Positions 7,460-14,105 are shown, counted from the first letter of the stretch. The stretch: DNA of 17,741 bases from CAYRGQ01 sp964444885 (GCA_964444885.1 CAYUIZ010000064.1:1-17741); one strand, 5' to 3'. Notes: generated by a model not told the origin, from the letters alone. A program made the numbers and translations.

Positions 7460-8212
7460 TTATTGCTTCGTTTTCTGGGAAATCAGCGCCCGCCGGTTTA
7501 TTTCTTCAAAAAACCCCTTAGCGTATGTTTTGCTTACTTCGCGGGTGTTATCACCCAGCATGTCTAAATAGATGGTATTGCCGTCGATTTGCTTGATTTT
7601 ACTGAGCGAGACAATGGACGATTTGTGCACCCGCATGAAATCGCCCCGGTGGCGGAGGTGTTCTTCCAGCTCGCGCATGGTCATGTAAACCGGAAACGCA
7701 TTGTCTGCGGTATAGATGGTGGGATAGTGGTCGCCGGCGTCTATGCAGACAATATTGGCGTATGAAATTCGGAAAAATCCGTTCTTGCTCCCCGCTTTGA
7801 TGAAAAGGCTTTCCGATTGATCGGTGCCAGCTGGCGCCGTGGGGGCGGGCACCTTAGCCCGTAATTTCTCTACCTTTTCTAAGACTGTCGCCAAGCGCAG
7901 CGGCTTTAAAAGAAATCCGTCCGCTTCTTCGCCAAATGCGTCAAACGCATAGTGGCTATGAGCTGTGGTAAAGATGAGGTACGTGCTGTGCGGGCGCAAA
8001 TGTTTCGCGGCTTCAATGCCGGACAACCCGGGCATTTCGACATCGGAAAAAATATAGTCGACTGTCCCCAGCGTTTTGAGGCCTTCGATGGCGCTGAGCG
8101 CATTGTCAAATTTGCCGACGATCTCCATGCCCGGTATACGGCGGAGAATGTCGCCCAAATTTCCTAACGCATGTACCTCATCATCGATGATGACGCAGGT
8201 CTGGATATTCAT
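7460..8212 (-). CDS. LytTR-family response regulator
   Basis: A DNA-binding response regulator of 250 residues. The receiver domain (1-120) has the acidic pair D10/D11, the phosphoacceptor Asp57 in FSDVEMPG, and Lys103 in LLKPLR. A short alanine/proline linker (121-132) leads to a LytTR domain (about 135-240) with the characteristic FMRVHKSSIVSLSKI segment at 192-206 and the NTIYLD strand. It is the first gene of a regulator-kinase operon. LytTR proteins bind pairs of direct repeats spaced by about two helical turns; two such pairs lie near this gene (8291-8321 and 9026-9056), the first within 110 bp of its start, so it may control its own gene as well as the plus-strand units. Confidence 0.95.
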   Translation of the reverse strand: MNIQTCVIIDDEVHALGNLGDILRRIPGMEIVGKFDNALSAIEGLKTLGTVDYIFSDVEMPGLSGIEAAKHLRPHSTYLIFTTAHSHYAFDAFGEEADGFLLKPLRLATVLEKVEKLRAKVPAPTAPAGTDQSESLFIKAGSKNGFFRISYANIVCIDAGDHYPTIYTADNAFPVYMTMRELEEHLRHRGDFMRVHKSSIVSLSKIKQIDGNTIYLDMLGDNTREVSKTYAKGFFEEINRRALISQKTKQ

Positions 8213-8235
8213 AGGTATTTAGGTCTTTAGGCTCG

Positions 8236-8243
8236 TAAAGATA
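8236..8243 (-). promoter_or_regulatory. Possible -7 element for the response regulator operon
   Basis: On the minus strand TATCTTTA matches TAnnTTTG at all fixed positions but the last. It lies 23 bp upstream of the response regulator ATG. No -33 box is evident. Weak call. Confidence 0.25.
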
Positions 8244-8290
8244 GCATATTTTCGTTATCTGCATAGGGGAAAATGTGGTCCGGCCGTATT

Positions 8291-8321
8291 TCACGTAATA
8301 TTTCTGATGCTTTACGTAATA
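8291..8321 (+). promoter_or_regulatory. Predicted LytTR operator, site A (two direct repeats)
   Basis: Two direct repeats, TCACGTAATA (8291-8300) and TTACGTAATA (8312-8321), start exactly 21 bp apart with an 11-bp spacer. The pair is repeated with the same geometry at site B (9026-9056). The site lies between the minus-strand LytTR operon and the plus-strand PqqD-like gene, and 37 bp upstream of a perfect -7 element for the latter. Known LytTR operators such as that of E. coli YpdB use the same 10+11 bp layout. Confidence 0.75.
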
Positions 8322-8358
8322 AACTTCCGAAATCCGTGCCTTACTTCCAATTTGTGGT

Positions 8359-8366
8359 TACATTTG
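8359..8366 (+). promoter_or_regulatory. -7 element (TACATTTG) of the PqqD-like gene
   Basis: TACATTTG is an exact TAnnTTTG match downstream of operator A. There is no TTTG -33 box at the usual distance, as expected for an activator-dependent promoter. It would give a leader of roughly 78 nt before the ATG at 8451. Confidence 0.5.
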
Positions 8367-8450
8367 TTATTGTTAATCATATGTCCAATTGGGGTCAGGA
8401 CAGTTTAGCTGTCGAGCCGCCAGCACGCTCGGTAGGGCTGCAAGCGATAA

Positions 8451-8798
8451 ATGAAGAACTATATGTTAAGAGATAAGGTAAGTATTACGCAATATAATGC
8501 TGGATTTTGGCTGCTTAGCGGGCCCAATGGCTATAGTATCTTGCTCAACAAGCAAATGTACCAAGTCGTGGAGATACTGAAGGCTGCCGAATCGATGGAG
8601 GAGGCGTGCAGGATGTTCAATACCGTGTACGAGTGCAATATTACCCAGCATGAATTCGAGTTGTTTATAGAGTCCAAATTCGGCCCCTATGCCATCCTCG
8701 ACCAAGGCGATCAGGAGCGTGTGCTGAACCGTATTCTTCACAAGATGAAAGGAAATGTTAAAGCGTTGAGCGCACGCGTCAACGGTTGGTTTTTATAA
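8451..8798 (+). CDS. PqqD-like small protein (possible peptide-binding RRE fold)
   Basis: A 115-residue soluble protein. Residues 10-75 follow the pattern of PqqD-like winged-helix domains: a two- or three-strand beta entry ending in YSILLNKQMYQVVEIL (29-44), a helix pair (ESMEEACRMFNTVYEC), and a helix with the ITQHEFELFI segment (54-63). In peptide-modification systems this fold recognises the leader of a precursor. The C-terminal part (KFGPYAILDQGDQERVLNRI and a basic tail) resembles the linker that joins such a domain to a peptide metalloprotease, but the chain stops at 115 residues and the next 315 bp encode no continuation. It is either a stand-alone adaptor or a naturally shortened relative. 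Operator A lies upstream. The fold assignment is from pattern only. An internal ATG at 8463 is a possible alternative start. Confidence 0.6.
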   Translation: MKNYMLRDKVSITQYNAGFWLLSGPNGYSILLNKQMYQVVEILKAAESMEEACRMFNTVYECNITQHEFELFIESKFGPYAILDQGDQERVLNRILHKMKGNVKALSARVNGWFL

Positions 8799-9025
8799 TT
8801 CCTTCAGGCAGCCAGTCCGCTAGTGCGTGGCCTCGGACCGTCCGAAAATAGGAAAAGCTATTGATATAGGAAGTACAATTTAAACATAGCGCATTTCGTT
8901 GAGTGTACGGGCGACAATAGCGTCCAATTCAGCTCACTCCAAGGCGTTCCCGTGAGGGGCCGTTGAGGAGAAAAGTCACCGCTTCGCGTAGCTTTTTTGC
9001 GAAGGACGGGGATTTTTGTGTCCGG

Positions 9026-9056
9026 TTGCGTAATAAACCGGTCATTTCGCGTAATT
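9026..9056 (+). promoter_or_regulatory. Predicted LytTR operator, site B (two direct repeats)
   Basis: TTGCGTAATA (9026-9035) and TCGCGTAATT (9047-9056) start 21 bp apart, the same spacing as site A. All four repeats fit TYRCGTAATW. The downstream copy abuts a T-tract where a -33 element would sit, which is a common activator position. The distance from the downstream repeat to the -7 element is 10 bp shorter than at site A, that is, one helical turn. Confidence 0.75.
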
Positions 9057-9058
9057 TT

Positions 9059-9091
9059 TTTTAAAAGTCGGCCTGAACTGTTGTATCGTTG
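9059..9091 (+). promoter_or_regulatory. Promoter of the HTTM operon
   Basis: A T-rich -33-like box (TTTT at 9059-9062) and a -7-like box TATCGTTG (9084-9091; one mismatch to TAnnTTTG) are 21 bp apart. The -7 box ends 22 bp before the ATG at 9114. Operator B lies immediately upstream. Both boxes are imperfect, as expected if an activator is needed. Confidence 0.45.
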
Positions 9092-9113
9092 TGTAAACAA
9101 ATAAACATACAAC

Positions 9114-9383
9114 ATGAAAACAGGACTTAACACCATCGCCTTTTTAGCTGTCGTTTTAGCGGTTATCTTTTCTTTGGCAATCGTATTGCCACAGGCACAC
9201 ACCGGGCAGGAAGCCCTCAATGAGCCAGCCGTTTCGTCAAGCTCGACTGAACTTTCAGAGGCTGATGCGCTAGGAGCGATCATTTTGGTGCGGCAAGTAC
9301 GTTTCACCAAGGACGACAAAAAGAAAAAAGAAGAACAAGCACAATTGGCATACATGGACGACGTGCTTTCACGCTACGAATAG
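9114..9383 (+). CDS. Small membrane or secreted protein, candidate precursor of the HTTM cassette
   Basis: The 89-residue protein begins with a hydrophobic segment (about 7-27, AFLAVVLAVIFSLAIVLPQA) that can serve as signal peptide or anchor, with the N-terminus inside. A polar serine/threonine- and glutamate-rich segment follows (QEALNEPAVSSSSTELSEAD), then a short hydrophobic strand (ALGAIILVRQVRF), a lysine block (DDKKKKEE) and an acidic end. No domain is recognised and there is no cysteine. It is the first gene of a three-gene operon: its TAG stop is followed directly by the ATG of the next gene. By position it could be the substrate of the two downstream SdpA/SdpB-like proteins, or simply a small subunit of them. 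Operator B and a promoter lie upstream. Confidence 0.65.
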   Translation: MKTGLNTIAFLAVVLAVIFSLAIVLPQAHTGQEALNEPAVSSSSTELSEADALGAIILVRQVRFTKDDKKKKEEQAQLAYMDDVLSRYE

Positions 9384-9983
9384 ATGCAGCGCAAGCAGGT
9401 TTTCTTCCTGACACTCCTGGCCCTACATCTACTTATCATCTTGGCTGTCTGCACAAAAAGCACGATAGCTAATTACACGGGTTTCTATAAGGTTTCGCCC
9501 GCGAAACCCGTTGGCCAGGTGATGCAGGCTGCTGCGGCTGTATCCACCCTCCCGGGAATCGCTCATTACGCTGTTGTCGCCGGCATCGATGCCGGTTACG
9601 GCTTCTTTGCGCCCAACGTGGCCAGCGAGTACGTGTTGGCATTTGATTGCTATGGGGCGGACAGCACGTTGCTATACCGCCAAGGCCTGCCGGATTTTGC
9701 CCAGCGCGAAAGCACGACGCGCTATGTCACTATGCTGGGTGCTTTCCAGGATAAACTGGTAGCCATACTTGACGGGGAAGAGGATGCCACGAGCGTCGAA
9801 CAGCGCCACCTTAATGCGATTATTCGCTCAATGGCCATGAACCTGCTGGGCGACGACGACGCGATAAGCCACGTACGCGCTACGCTATATCTATACGACT
9901 TCCCCGCCTTGAAGGACAGCCGCCATGCGGCACCCCGTTCGCGTCTTATCGAAATCGAATCGTTTGATGTACATCGGGAATGA
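9384..9983 (+). CDS. Membrane-anchored GFFAPN-motif protein (SdpA-like partner of HTTM)
   Basis: A 199-residue protein with one N-terminal span (about 5-23, QVFFLTLLALHLLIILAVC) and a soluble domain expected outside the cytoplasm. The segment GYGFFAPN (71-78) followed by a strand (EYVLAFDCYGADST) matches the W-x-F-F-A-P-N pattern seen in SdpA and in other proteins encoded beside HTTM proteins. The rest is helical with no visible catalytic motif. It starts directly after the stop of the small protein and overlaps the HTTM gene by 4 nt (ATGA), so the three are translationally coupled. I infer that it works as a complex with the HTTM protein. The SdpA relation rests on the short motif, topology and gene order, not on overall identity. 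Confidence 0.6.
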   Translation: MQRKQVFFLTLLALHLLIILAVCTKSTIANYTGFYKVSPAKPVGQVMQAAAAVSTLPGIAHYAVVAGIDAGYGFFAPNVASEYVLAFDCYGADSTLLYRQGLPDFAQRESTTRYVTMLGAFQDKLVAILDGEEDATSVEQRHLNAIIRSMAMNLLGDDDAISHVRATLYLYDFPALKDSRHAAPRSRLIEIESFDVHRE

Positions 9984-10918
9984 CAAGGATGGCAAGGTTT
10001 CGTACGGGTGTGATCCAGTTTTTTTTCCGGCGCCGGGTCCAGGACTATTACTTCCTACCGTTTTTCCGTATTTCCATAGCGCTCCTTTTCTTGGTACATT
10101 GGTGTGCGACCTGGCAGGATTTCAGTCGGCTATACGGCAACAACGGCTTGCTTGCTTCGGATCTGGCCGAGCTTTTTAAGGAATCATGGATTCCGTCATT
10201 TAACCAAATCAGCCTAGCGCTGACGCAAACGTTCTCCACCTCGGAGTCTGCCCATATTCTTTTGTTTCATACGTTGTCGTTGAGCGGAGCCGTGTTGCTT
10301 GCGCTCGGCCTGTTTACGCGTCCGGCTGCGGTCCTTTTGCTGGTGCTGCAGTTGGTGTTGGCGAAGGGATCTTACCTGTATGCGTACGGAATCGATTATT
10401 TCAAGACCATCGCGCTGTTTTATTGCTGTGTGTTTCCGGTGGGATCACAGCTGTCAATGGACAATAGGCTATTTCGCCGTCGTGCTGTCCAGGTCCCAAA
10501 CCCAACGCCGTTTCGCCGCGTATTGCAACTGCATTTGTGCTTCGTGTATTTCTTTTCGGGGTTGGACAAGGCGTTGGGGTTTAACTGGTGGAATGGCGAA
10601 GCCGTATGGAAAGCGCTGCATCTCCCGTACAACCAAACCGAACTGGGGAGCATGTTCACCGCCTTGGCCTCTTGGCCTTTTCTGTTCGTCGTCATGGGTG
10701 GCGCTGTGATCCTGATCGAACTGTGCTATCCGGTTTTCATCCTCGCGAAGCGGACACGGGCATTATGGCTTCTGCTGACGGTACTCATGCACGTCGGCAT
10801 CATGTTTTTCCTTAATTTACCTTATTTCGGCATGCTGATGGTGCTCCTCAACCTATCCGCCTTCCTGGATCTTCAGAAGCGGGACGCTTGGCTCCCTTGG
10901 CGCCAAGCCACGGGATGA
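9980..10918 (+). CDS. HTTM-domain integral membrane protein (SdpB / vitamin K-dependent carboxylase-like)
   Basis: The 312-residue protein has several hydrophobic spans (about 26-46, 95-113, 115-130, 140-157, 181-195, 232-257, 262-278 and 280-297). It shows landmarks of the HTTM family: YGIDYFKTIALFY (136-148), a VFPVG turn with LSMD (151-161), QLHLCFVYFFSGLDKALGFN (183-202) before WWNGEAVW, and a late His271 in LMHVGIMFF. Lys197 in YFFSGLDK lines up with the active-site lysine region of human gamma-glutamyl carboxylase (YFIAGVKK). HTTM proteins include bacterial carboxylase relatives and SdpB, which with SdpA matures the SdpC peptide toxin. Whether this protein is catalytic is unknown. It is the last gene of the operon and is convergent with the Nudix regulator 15 bp away. 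Confidence 0.8.
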   Translation: MTRMARFRTGVIQFFFRRRVQDYYFLPFFRISIALLFLVHWCATWQDFSRLYGNNGLLASDLAELFKESWIPSFNQISLALTQTFSTSESAHILLFHTLSLSGAVLLALGLFTRPAAVLLLVLQLVLAKGSYLYAYGIDYFKTIALFYCCVFPVGSQLSMDNRLFRRRAVQVPNPTPFRRVLQLHLCFVYFFSGLDKALGFNWWNGEAVWKALHLPYNQTELGSMFTALASWPFLFVVMGGAVILIELCYPVFILAKRTRALWLLLTVLMHVGIMFFLNLPYFGMLMVLLNLSAFLDLQKRDAWLPWRQATG

Positions 10919-10933
10919 TGTTGGCCACGATGC

Positions 10934-11650
10934 CTAGGGATTAGAAATGCGTATGCCCGGATTGGGAATAAAATTAAGGAAGGCCGTAAATTTATCCTTA
11001 TACGCCTCTTGGTTGAGTTTATAATAAAAAGCCCCTTTTTTGGAGTTTAGCTTATCTTTATCCAACTGCTTAACGAGCAATCCGGTGGAGCGGAGCTTTC
11101 TTGTGAAATTCCGCTTGTCCAATTCGACGTCGTACACTTGTTCATACAGTGTCATGATTTGGGGAATCGTGAATTTTTCGGGCAGCAGTTCGAATAGTAT
11201 GGGGTGCAGGGCCGCTTTGTAGCGGAGCCGTTGCTTGGCATGCTCAAGCATGGCATTGTGGTCGAAAATTAATTTCGGCACACGATCCAACGTAAACCAC
11301 TCTGCTTTGTACTCGGCGCTGATCTGTTTTTCGTAGTTCTTGATGTCGATCAACGCAAAGTATGTGATACTTAACGTTCGCTCAAGCGGGTCGCGGTCAG
11401 GGTCGCCGAACACGAGCATTTGCTCCATATAGACGTCCCGGAGGCCGGTAAGCTGGCGTAGCACGCGGGCGGCGGCCTGTTCGGGTGTTTCCCGAGCCTG
11501 CACAAAACCGCCCATCAGGCTCCATTTGCCTTTGGCGGGCTCAAAGCCGCGTTTGATGAGAAGCAGTTTAAGTTCGTAACCGTCAAAGCCGAAGATGATA
11601 CAGTCTACGGCGGCTAACAGTCTCTCTTGGTTTGCATACTGAGATTTCAT
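10934..11650 (-). CDS. Nudix-related transcriptional regulator (NrtR/AraR-like)
   Basis: Two-domain regulator of 238 residues: a Nudix fold at about 10-145 and a winged helix-turn-helix at about 155-215 (FTIPQIMTLYEQVYDVELDK, then RNFTRKLRSTGLL and a GAFYYKL wing). The Nudix box starts normally (Gly48, Glu54, Arg62) but the three metal-binding glutamates of REUxEExGU are replaced (V63, Q66, L67), so pyrophosphatase activity is very unlikely and the domain should act as a ligand sensor. Relatives in Bacteroidota control sugar catabolism (AraR) or NAD metabolism (NrtR). It is divergent from the sugar-enzyme operon at 12083 across a 432-bp spacer, which makes that operon its likely target. The effector is not deducible. 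Confidence 0.88.
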   Translation of the reverse strand: MKSQYANQERLLAAVDCIIFGFDGYELKLLLIKRGFEPAKGKWSLMGGFVQARETPEQAAARVLRQLTGLRDVYMEQMLVFGDPDRDPLERTLSITYFALIDIKNYEKQISAEYKAEWFTLDRVPKLIFDHNAMLEHAKQRLRYKAALHPILFELLPEKFTIPQIMTLYEQVYDVELDKRNFTRKLRSTGLLVKQLDKDKLNSKKGAFYYKLNQEAYKDKFTAFLNFIPNPGIRISNP

Positions 11651-12082
11651 ACGCGTTGTTAGGCTGGGAGATATTCGGCTAACTTACAACTAAACCAAGA
11701 AAAATAGATGCTATTTTTGTTTTTTAGTTTCGGGTAGTGCTGCCGATAATGTAAAGGCAAGGGGTGAATTTGGTTGAATGACTGAATGAGCTTGGATTTA
11801 AAAACACCCATTTTCACTTAAAAGAAGCGTATTTTATTCCTTTATTTAGCAACGAAAACTATTGGAAGGCAAAAAACAGTCATTATTGGCAAATTGAGTG
11901 GTGTTACAAAGACATTTATTGCGCTACTTTAGCAATCTGATAAACCGATAACGCAACAAGTCAAGTGTGCAGAAAGAAAGACAGCTAGCCATTCGCTACG
12001 CGTTCGGAATGGGTTATTTCAGTCGGTGATGTGGGTCAGGGTAGCTAAGGCCGTGAATTAGACGATAGAACGATACAAATAT
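11651..12082. other. 432-bp divergent regulatory region
   Basis: AT-rich spacer between the Nudix-type regulator and the sugar-enzyme operon. I see no gene. It holds a perfect palindrome near 11700, a TAnnTTTG-like element inside it (TATTTTTG, 11712-11719, plus strand), a small tandem repeat (TGAATGAC/TGAATGAG, 11775-11790), and an imperfect palindrome (ATTG-CG-CTA-CTT-TAG-CAAT, 11918-11936). No complete promoter for the ATG at 12083 is convincing; the leader may be long. Confidence 0.6.
11700..11718. promoter_or_regulatory. Perfect palindrome, candidate Nudix-regulator operator
   Basis: AAAAATAG-ATG-CTATTTTT is a perfect 8-bp inverted repeat with a 3-bp spacer. It lies 50-68 bp upstream of the regulator ATG (minus strand), where an autoregulatory operator would be expected. 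Its AT-richness lowers its significance. Confidence 0.4.
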
Positions 12083-12955
12083 ATGGGATTACAAGTAGAT
12101 TTGGGGGTAAGCACGTGGCTTTGGACCTCGCCTTTTGGTACGGCAGATGCGCAGGCCTTATTCGCAAAGATTGCAAGTTTGGGTTACCAAGTGGTCGAAA
12201 TTGCGGTTGAAGATCCTGATTTGATTGATGCGCCACAAATCGCGAAAGCATTAGCCGACCACGGTTTGCGGGGTATTGTGTGCGGGGCGTTCGGGCCGAC
12301 ACGGGACCTGACGAACGACGACGAATCGGTTCAGCAGACGGCCATGGCGTATATCGAAACCTGCCTGGATCTCGCCAAGAGCATTGGTGCAACCTTTTTT
12401 GCCGGCCCGATGTATGCCGCGGTGGGCAAGGCCCGCATGGTGCCGCCAGCGCAGCGACAGGTCGAATGGCAACGCGCCGTCACGAATCTGCGTAAGGTAT
12501 GCGAGCTGGCGCAGGACCGAGGTTTGGAAGTTGCCATCGAGCCCCTAAATCGTTTTGAGTCCGACTTGATTAACAATGTAGACGATTTGCTTAGGCTAAT
12601 TGACGACATCAACCATCCGGCGGCCAAAATTTGCCTTGACATGTTCCACATGAACATTGAAGAGCCCGATCCGGAACAAGCCATACGGCGTGCCGGCGAC
12701 AAGCTGATACACGTACAGGTTTCGGAGAATTACCGCGGAACCCCCGGGACGGGCAACGCAAGCTGGGATGCATACTACCGCGGCTTAAACGCGATCGGCT
12801 ATCGCGGTGCGGTATCCATCGAGAGTTTCACCCCAGCCAATAAAGAGCTGGCCGCGGCAGTTTGCATTTGGCGTGATTTAGCCGAAAGCCAGGATCAGTT
12901 TGCCAGCGAGGGATACGCATTCTTAAAAAAATGGACAGCAAATACATACTTATAA
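12083..12955 (+). CDS. Sugar epimerase/isomerase, AP-endonuclease-2-type TIM barrel
   Basis: A 290-residue cytoplasmic TIM-barrel enzyme closest in pattern to ketose 3-epimerases and hydroxypyruvate isomerases. Expected metal ligands are visible: Glu153 in AIEPLNRFE, Asp186 in CLDMFHMNIEE, Gln212 (with His210) in HVQVSEN, and Glu247 in SIESF. The EPLNRFE and LDMFHMNIEE segments are strongly like D-tagatose 3-epimerase. At the third ligand position the ketose epimerases have His, whereas the HVQ form here is seen in hydroxypyruvate isomerase relatives, so the substrate is uncertain. It is the first gene of an operon; the Gfo/Idh/MocA gene starts 7 bp after its stop. It probably epimerises or isomerises a keto-sugar that the neighbours oxidise or reduce. 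Confidence 0.85.
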   Translation: MGLQVDLGVSTWLWTSPFGTADAQALFAKIASLGYQVVEIAVEDPDLIDAPQIAKALADHGLRGIVCGAFGPTRDLTNDDESVQQTAMAYIETCLDLAKSIGATFFAGPMYAAVGKARMVPPAQRQVEWQRAVTNLRKVCELAQDRGLEVAIEPLNRFESDLINNVDDLLRLIDDINHPAAKICLDMFHMNIEEPDPEQAIRRAGDKLIHVQVSENYRGTPGTGNASWDAYYRGLNAIGYRGAVSIESFTPANKELAAAVCIWRDLAESQDQFASEGYAFLKKWTANTYL

Positions 12956-12962
12956 CCAACAA

Positions 12963-14099
12963 ATGACCATGAGCAAAAAGCAATTTAACGTAGCCATTGT
13001 AGGCTTGGGATTCGGAGCTGAATTTATCCCGATTTACCAACGGCATCCCAATGCCAACATGTACGCGATATGCCAGCGCAACGAGCAAAGCCTGCACGAG
13101 ATCGGCGACCAGTTTGGGGTCGAAAAACGATATACGGACTACGACGAACTACTGAAGGACGCAAATGTCGACGCCGTGCACATTAATACGCCCATACCCA
13201 ACCACGCGGAGCAATCCATCAAGGCGCTGCGTGCCGGTAAGCACGTGGCATGCACCGTGCCCATGGCCACCACAGTAGAAGAGTGCCGTCAAATCGTGGA
13301 AGCCGTCGAAGAAACCGGCCTAACCTACATGATGATGGAAACGGTCGTGTACGCGCGCGAGTTTTTGTATATGAAGGAACTCTATGAAAACGGCGAATTA
13401 GGGAAAATCCAGTTTCTCAAGGCCAGCCACCAGCAAGATATGGATGGATGGCCGAACTACTGGCCCGGGCTGCCGCCGATGCATTACGCGACCCATTGCG
13501 TGGGGCCTGTTTTGGGGCTGACCCAAGCGGAAGCAGAATACGTGTCGTGCTTTGGCTCCGGAACGATCCGGGAGGAGCTACACCACCATTATAATTCTCC
13601 CTACGCGGTTGAGACCGCCCATATCAAGTTTAAAGATTCCGATCTCAGCGCCCATGTATACCGTTCGCTGTTTGACACCGCTAGGCAGTATCGCGAAAGC
13701 TTCGAGGTTTATGGGTCTAAAAAGGCGGTCGAGTGGCCGTTGATTGAGGGCGAGCCGCTCGTCGTTCATACCGCTAAAAAGCCAGAACCCGAGATTCCCG
13801 AGAAAGTCGAATGCCCGGATTATGCGCACCTGTTGCCCGAAGAAATTCAGTTGTTCACCACCGGTGGGGTATATGACGAGGGTGACAACCAGCATTTATC
13901 CTTCACGCAGGGCGCAGGACACGGTGGCTCACATCCACATCTGGTGCACGAATTTATCCATGCACTGGTAGAAGGCCGGCAGCCGTTTCCGAACGCGCGC
14001 CAATCCGCCAATATCACTTGCGTGGGAATTCTTGCCCACGAATCTGCCCTGCGGGGCGGGGAGATTGTCAAGCTGCCTGAATTCACCCTGTCTAAATAA
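12963..14099 (+). CDS. Gfo/Idh/MocA-family oxidoreductase lacking the EKP lysine
   Basis: NAD(P)-dependent sugar oxidoreductase family, 378 residues. The Rossmann half has GLGFGAEF (14-21) and HINTPIPNHAEQSIKALRAG (73-92). The position that normally reads EKP reads TVP (98-100, in CTVPMATT), so the usual lysine is missing. The C-terminal half has the HYATHCVGPVL segment (174-184) with His178 where the family has its catalytic histidine, and a GHGGSHPHLVHEF region. No twin-arginine or other signal peptide is present, so it is cytoplasmic. An ATG at 12969 is an alternative start. The enzyme probably acts on the same sugar as the preceding epimerase. The loss of the lysine suggests altered chemistry or a different proton relay. 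Confidence 0.88.
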   Translation: MTMSKKQFNVAIVGLGFGAEFIPIYQRHPNANMYAICQRNEQSLHEIGDQFGVEKRYTDYDELLKDANVDAVHINTPIPNHAEQSIKALRAGKHVACTVPMATTVEECRQIVEAVEETGLTYMMMETVVYAREFLYMKELYENGELGKIQFLKASHQQDMDGWPNYWPGLPPMHYATHCVGPVLGLTQAEAEYVSCFGSGTIREELHHHYNSPYAVETAHIKFKDSDLSAHVYRSLFDTARQYRESFEVYGSKKAVEWPLIEGEPLVVHTAKKPEPEIPEKVECPDYAHLLPEEIQLFTTGGVYDEGDNQHLSFTQGAGHGGSHPHLVHEFIHALVEGRQPFPNARQSANITCVGILAHESALRGGEIVKLPEFTLSK

Positions 14100-14105
14100 G
14101 ACGAC

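Larger units (their letters stand above)
8799..9113. other. 315-bp intergenic region with second LytTR operator
   Basis: It holds operator B and a promoter-like element near its 3' end. The first 200 bp contain only a small odd-centred palindrome (CGGAC-C-GTCCG at 8834-8844) and a weak 6-bp hairpin (8982-9004). No U-tract terminator follows the PqqD-like gene, so read-through into the next operon is possible. A minus-strand open frame through this region (8858-9355) is low-complexity and opposes the real gene at 9114; I do not call it. Confidence 0.6.

Noticed and set aside
8982..9004. Hairpin CTTCGC/GCGAAG considered as a terminator for the PqqD-like gene
   Set aside because: It has only six pairs around an 11-nt loop, the T-run is in the loop rather than after the stem, and it lies nearly 200 bp past the stop.
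8858..9355. 165-codon open frame on the minus strand over the HTTM promoter region
   Set aside because: It opposes the small-protein gene, crosses operator B, and translates to a low-complexity Ser/Thr/Lys-rich sequence without a domain.
11775..11790. Tandem TGAATGAC/TGAATGAG
   Set aside because: Two 8-bp copies in AT-rich spacer DNA are too little to call a repeat or operator.
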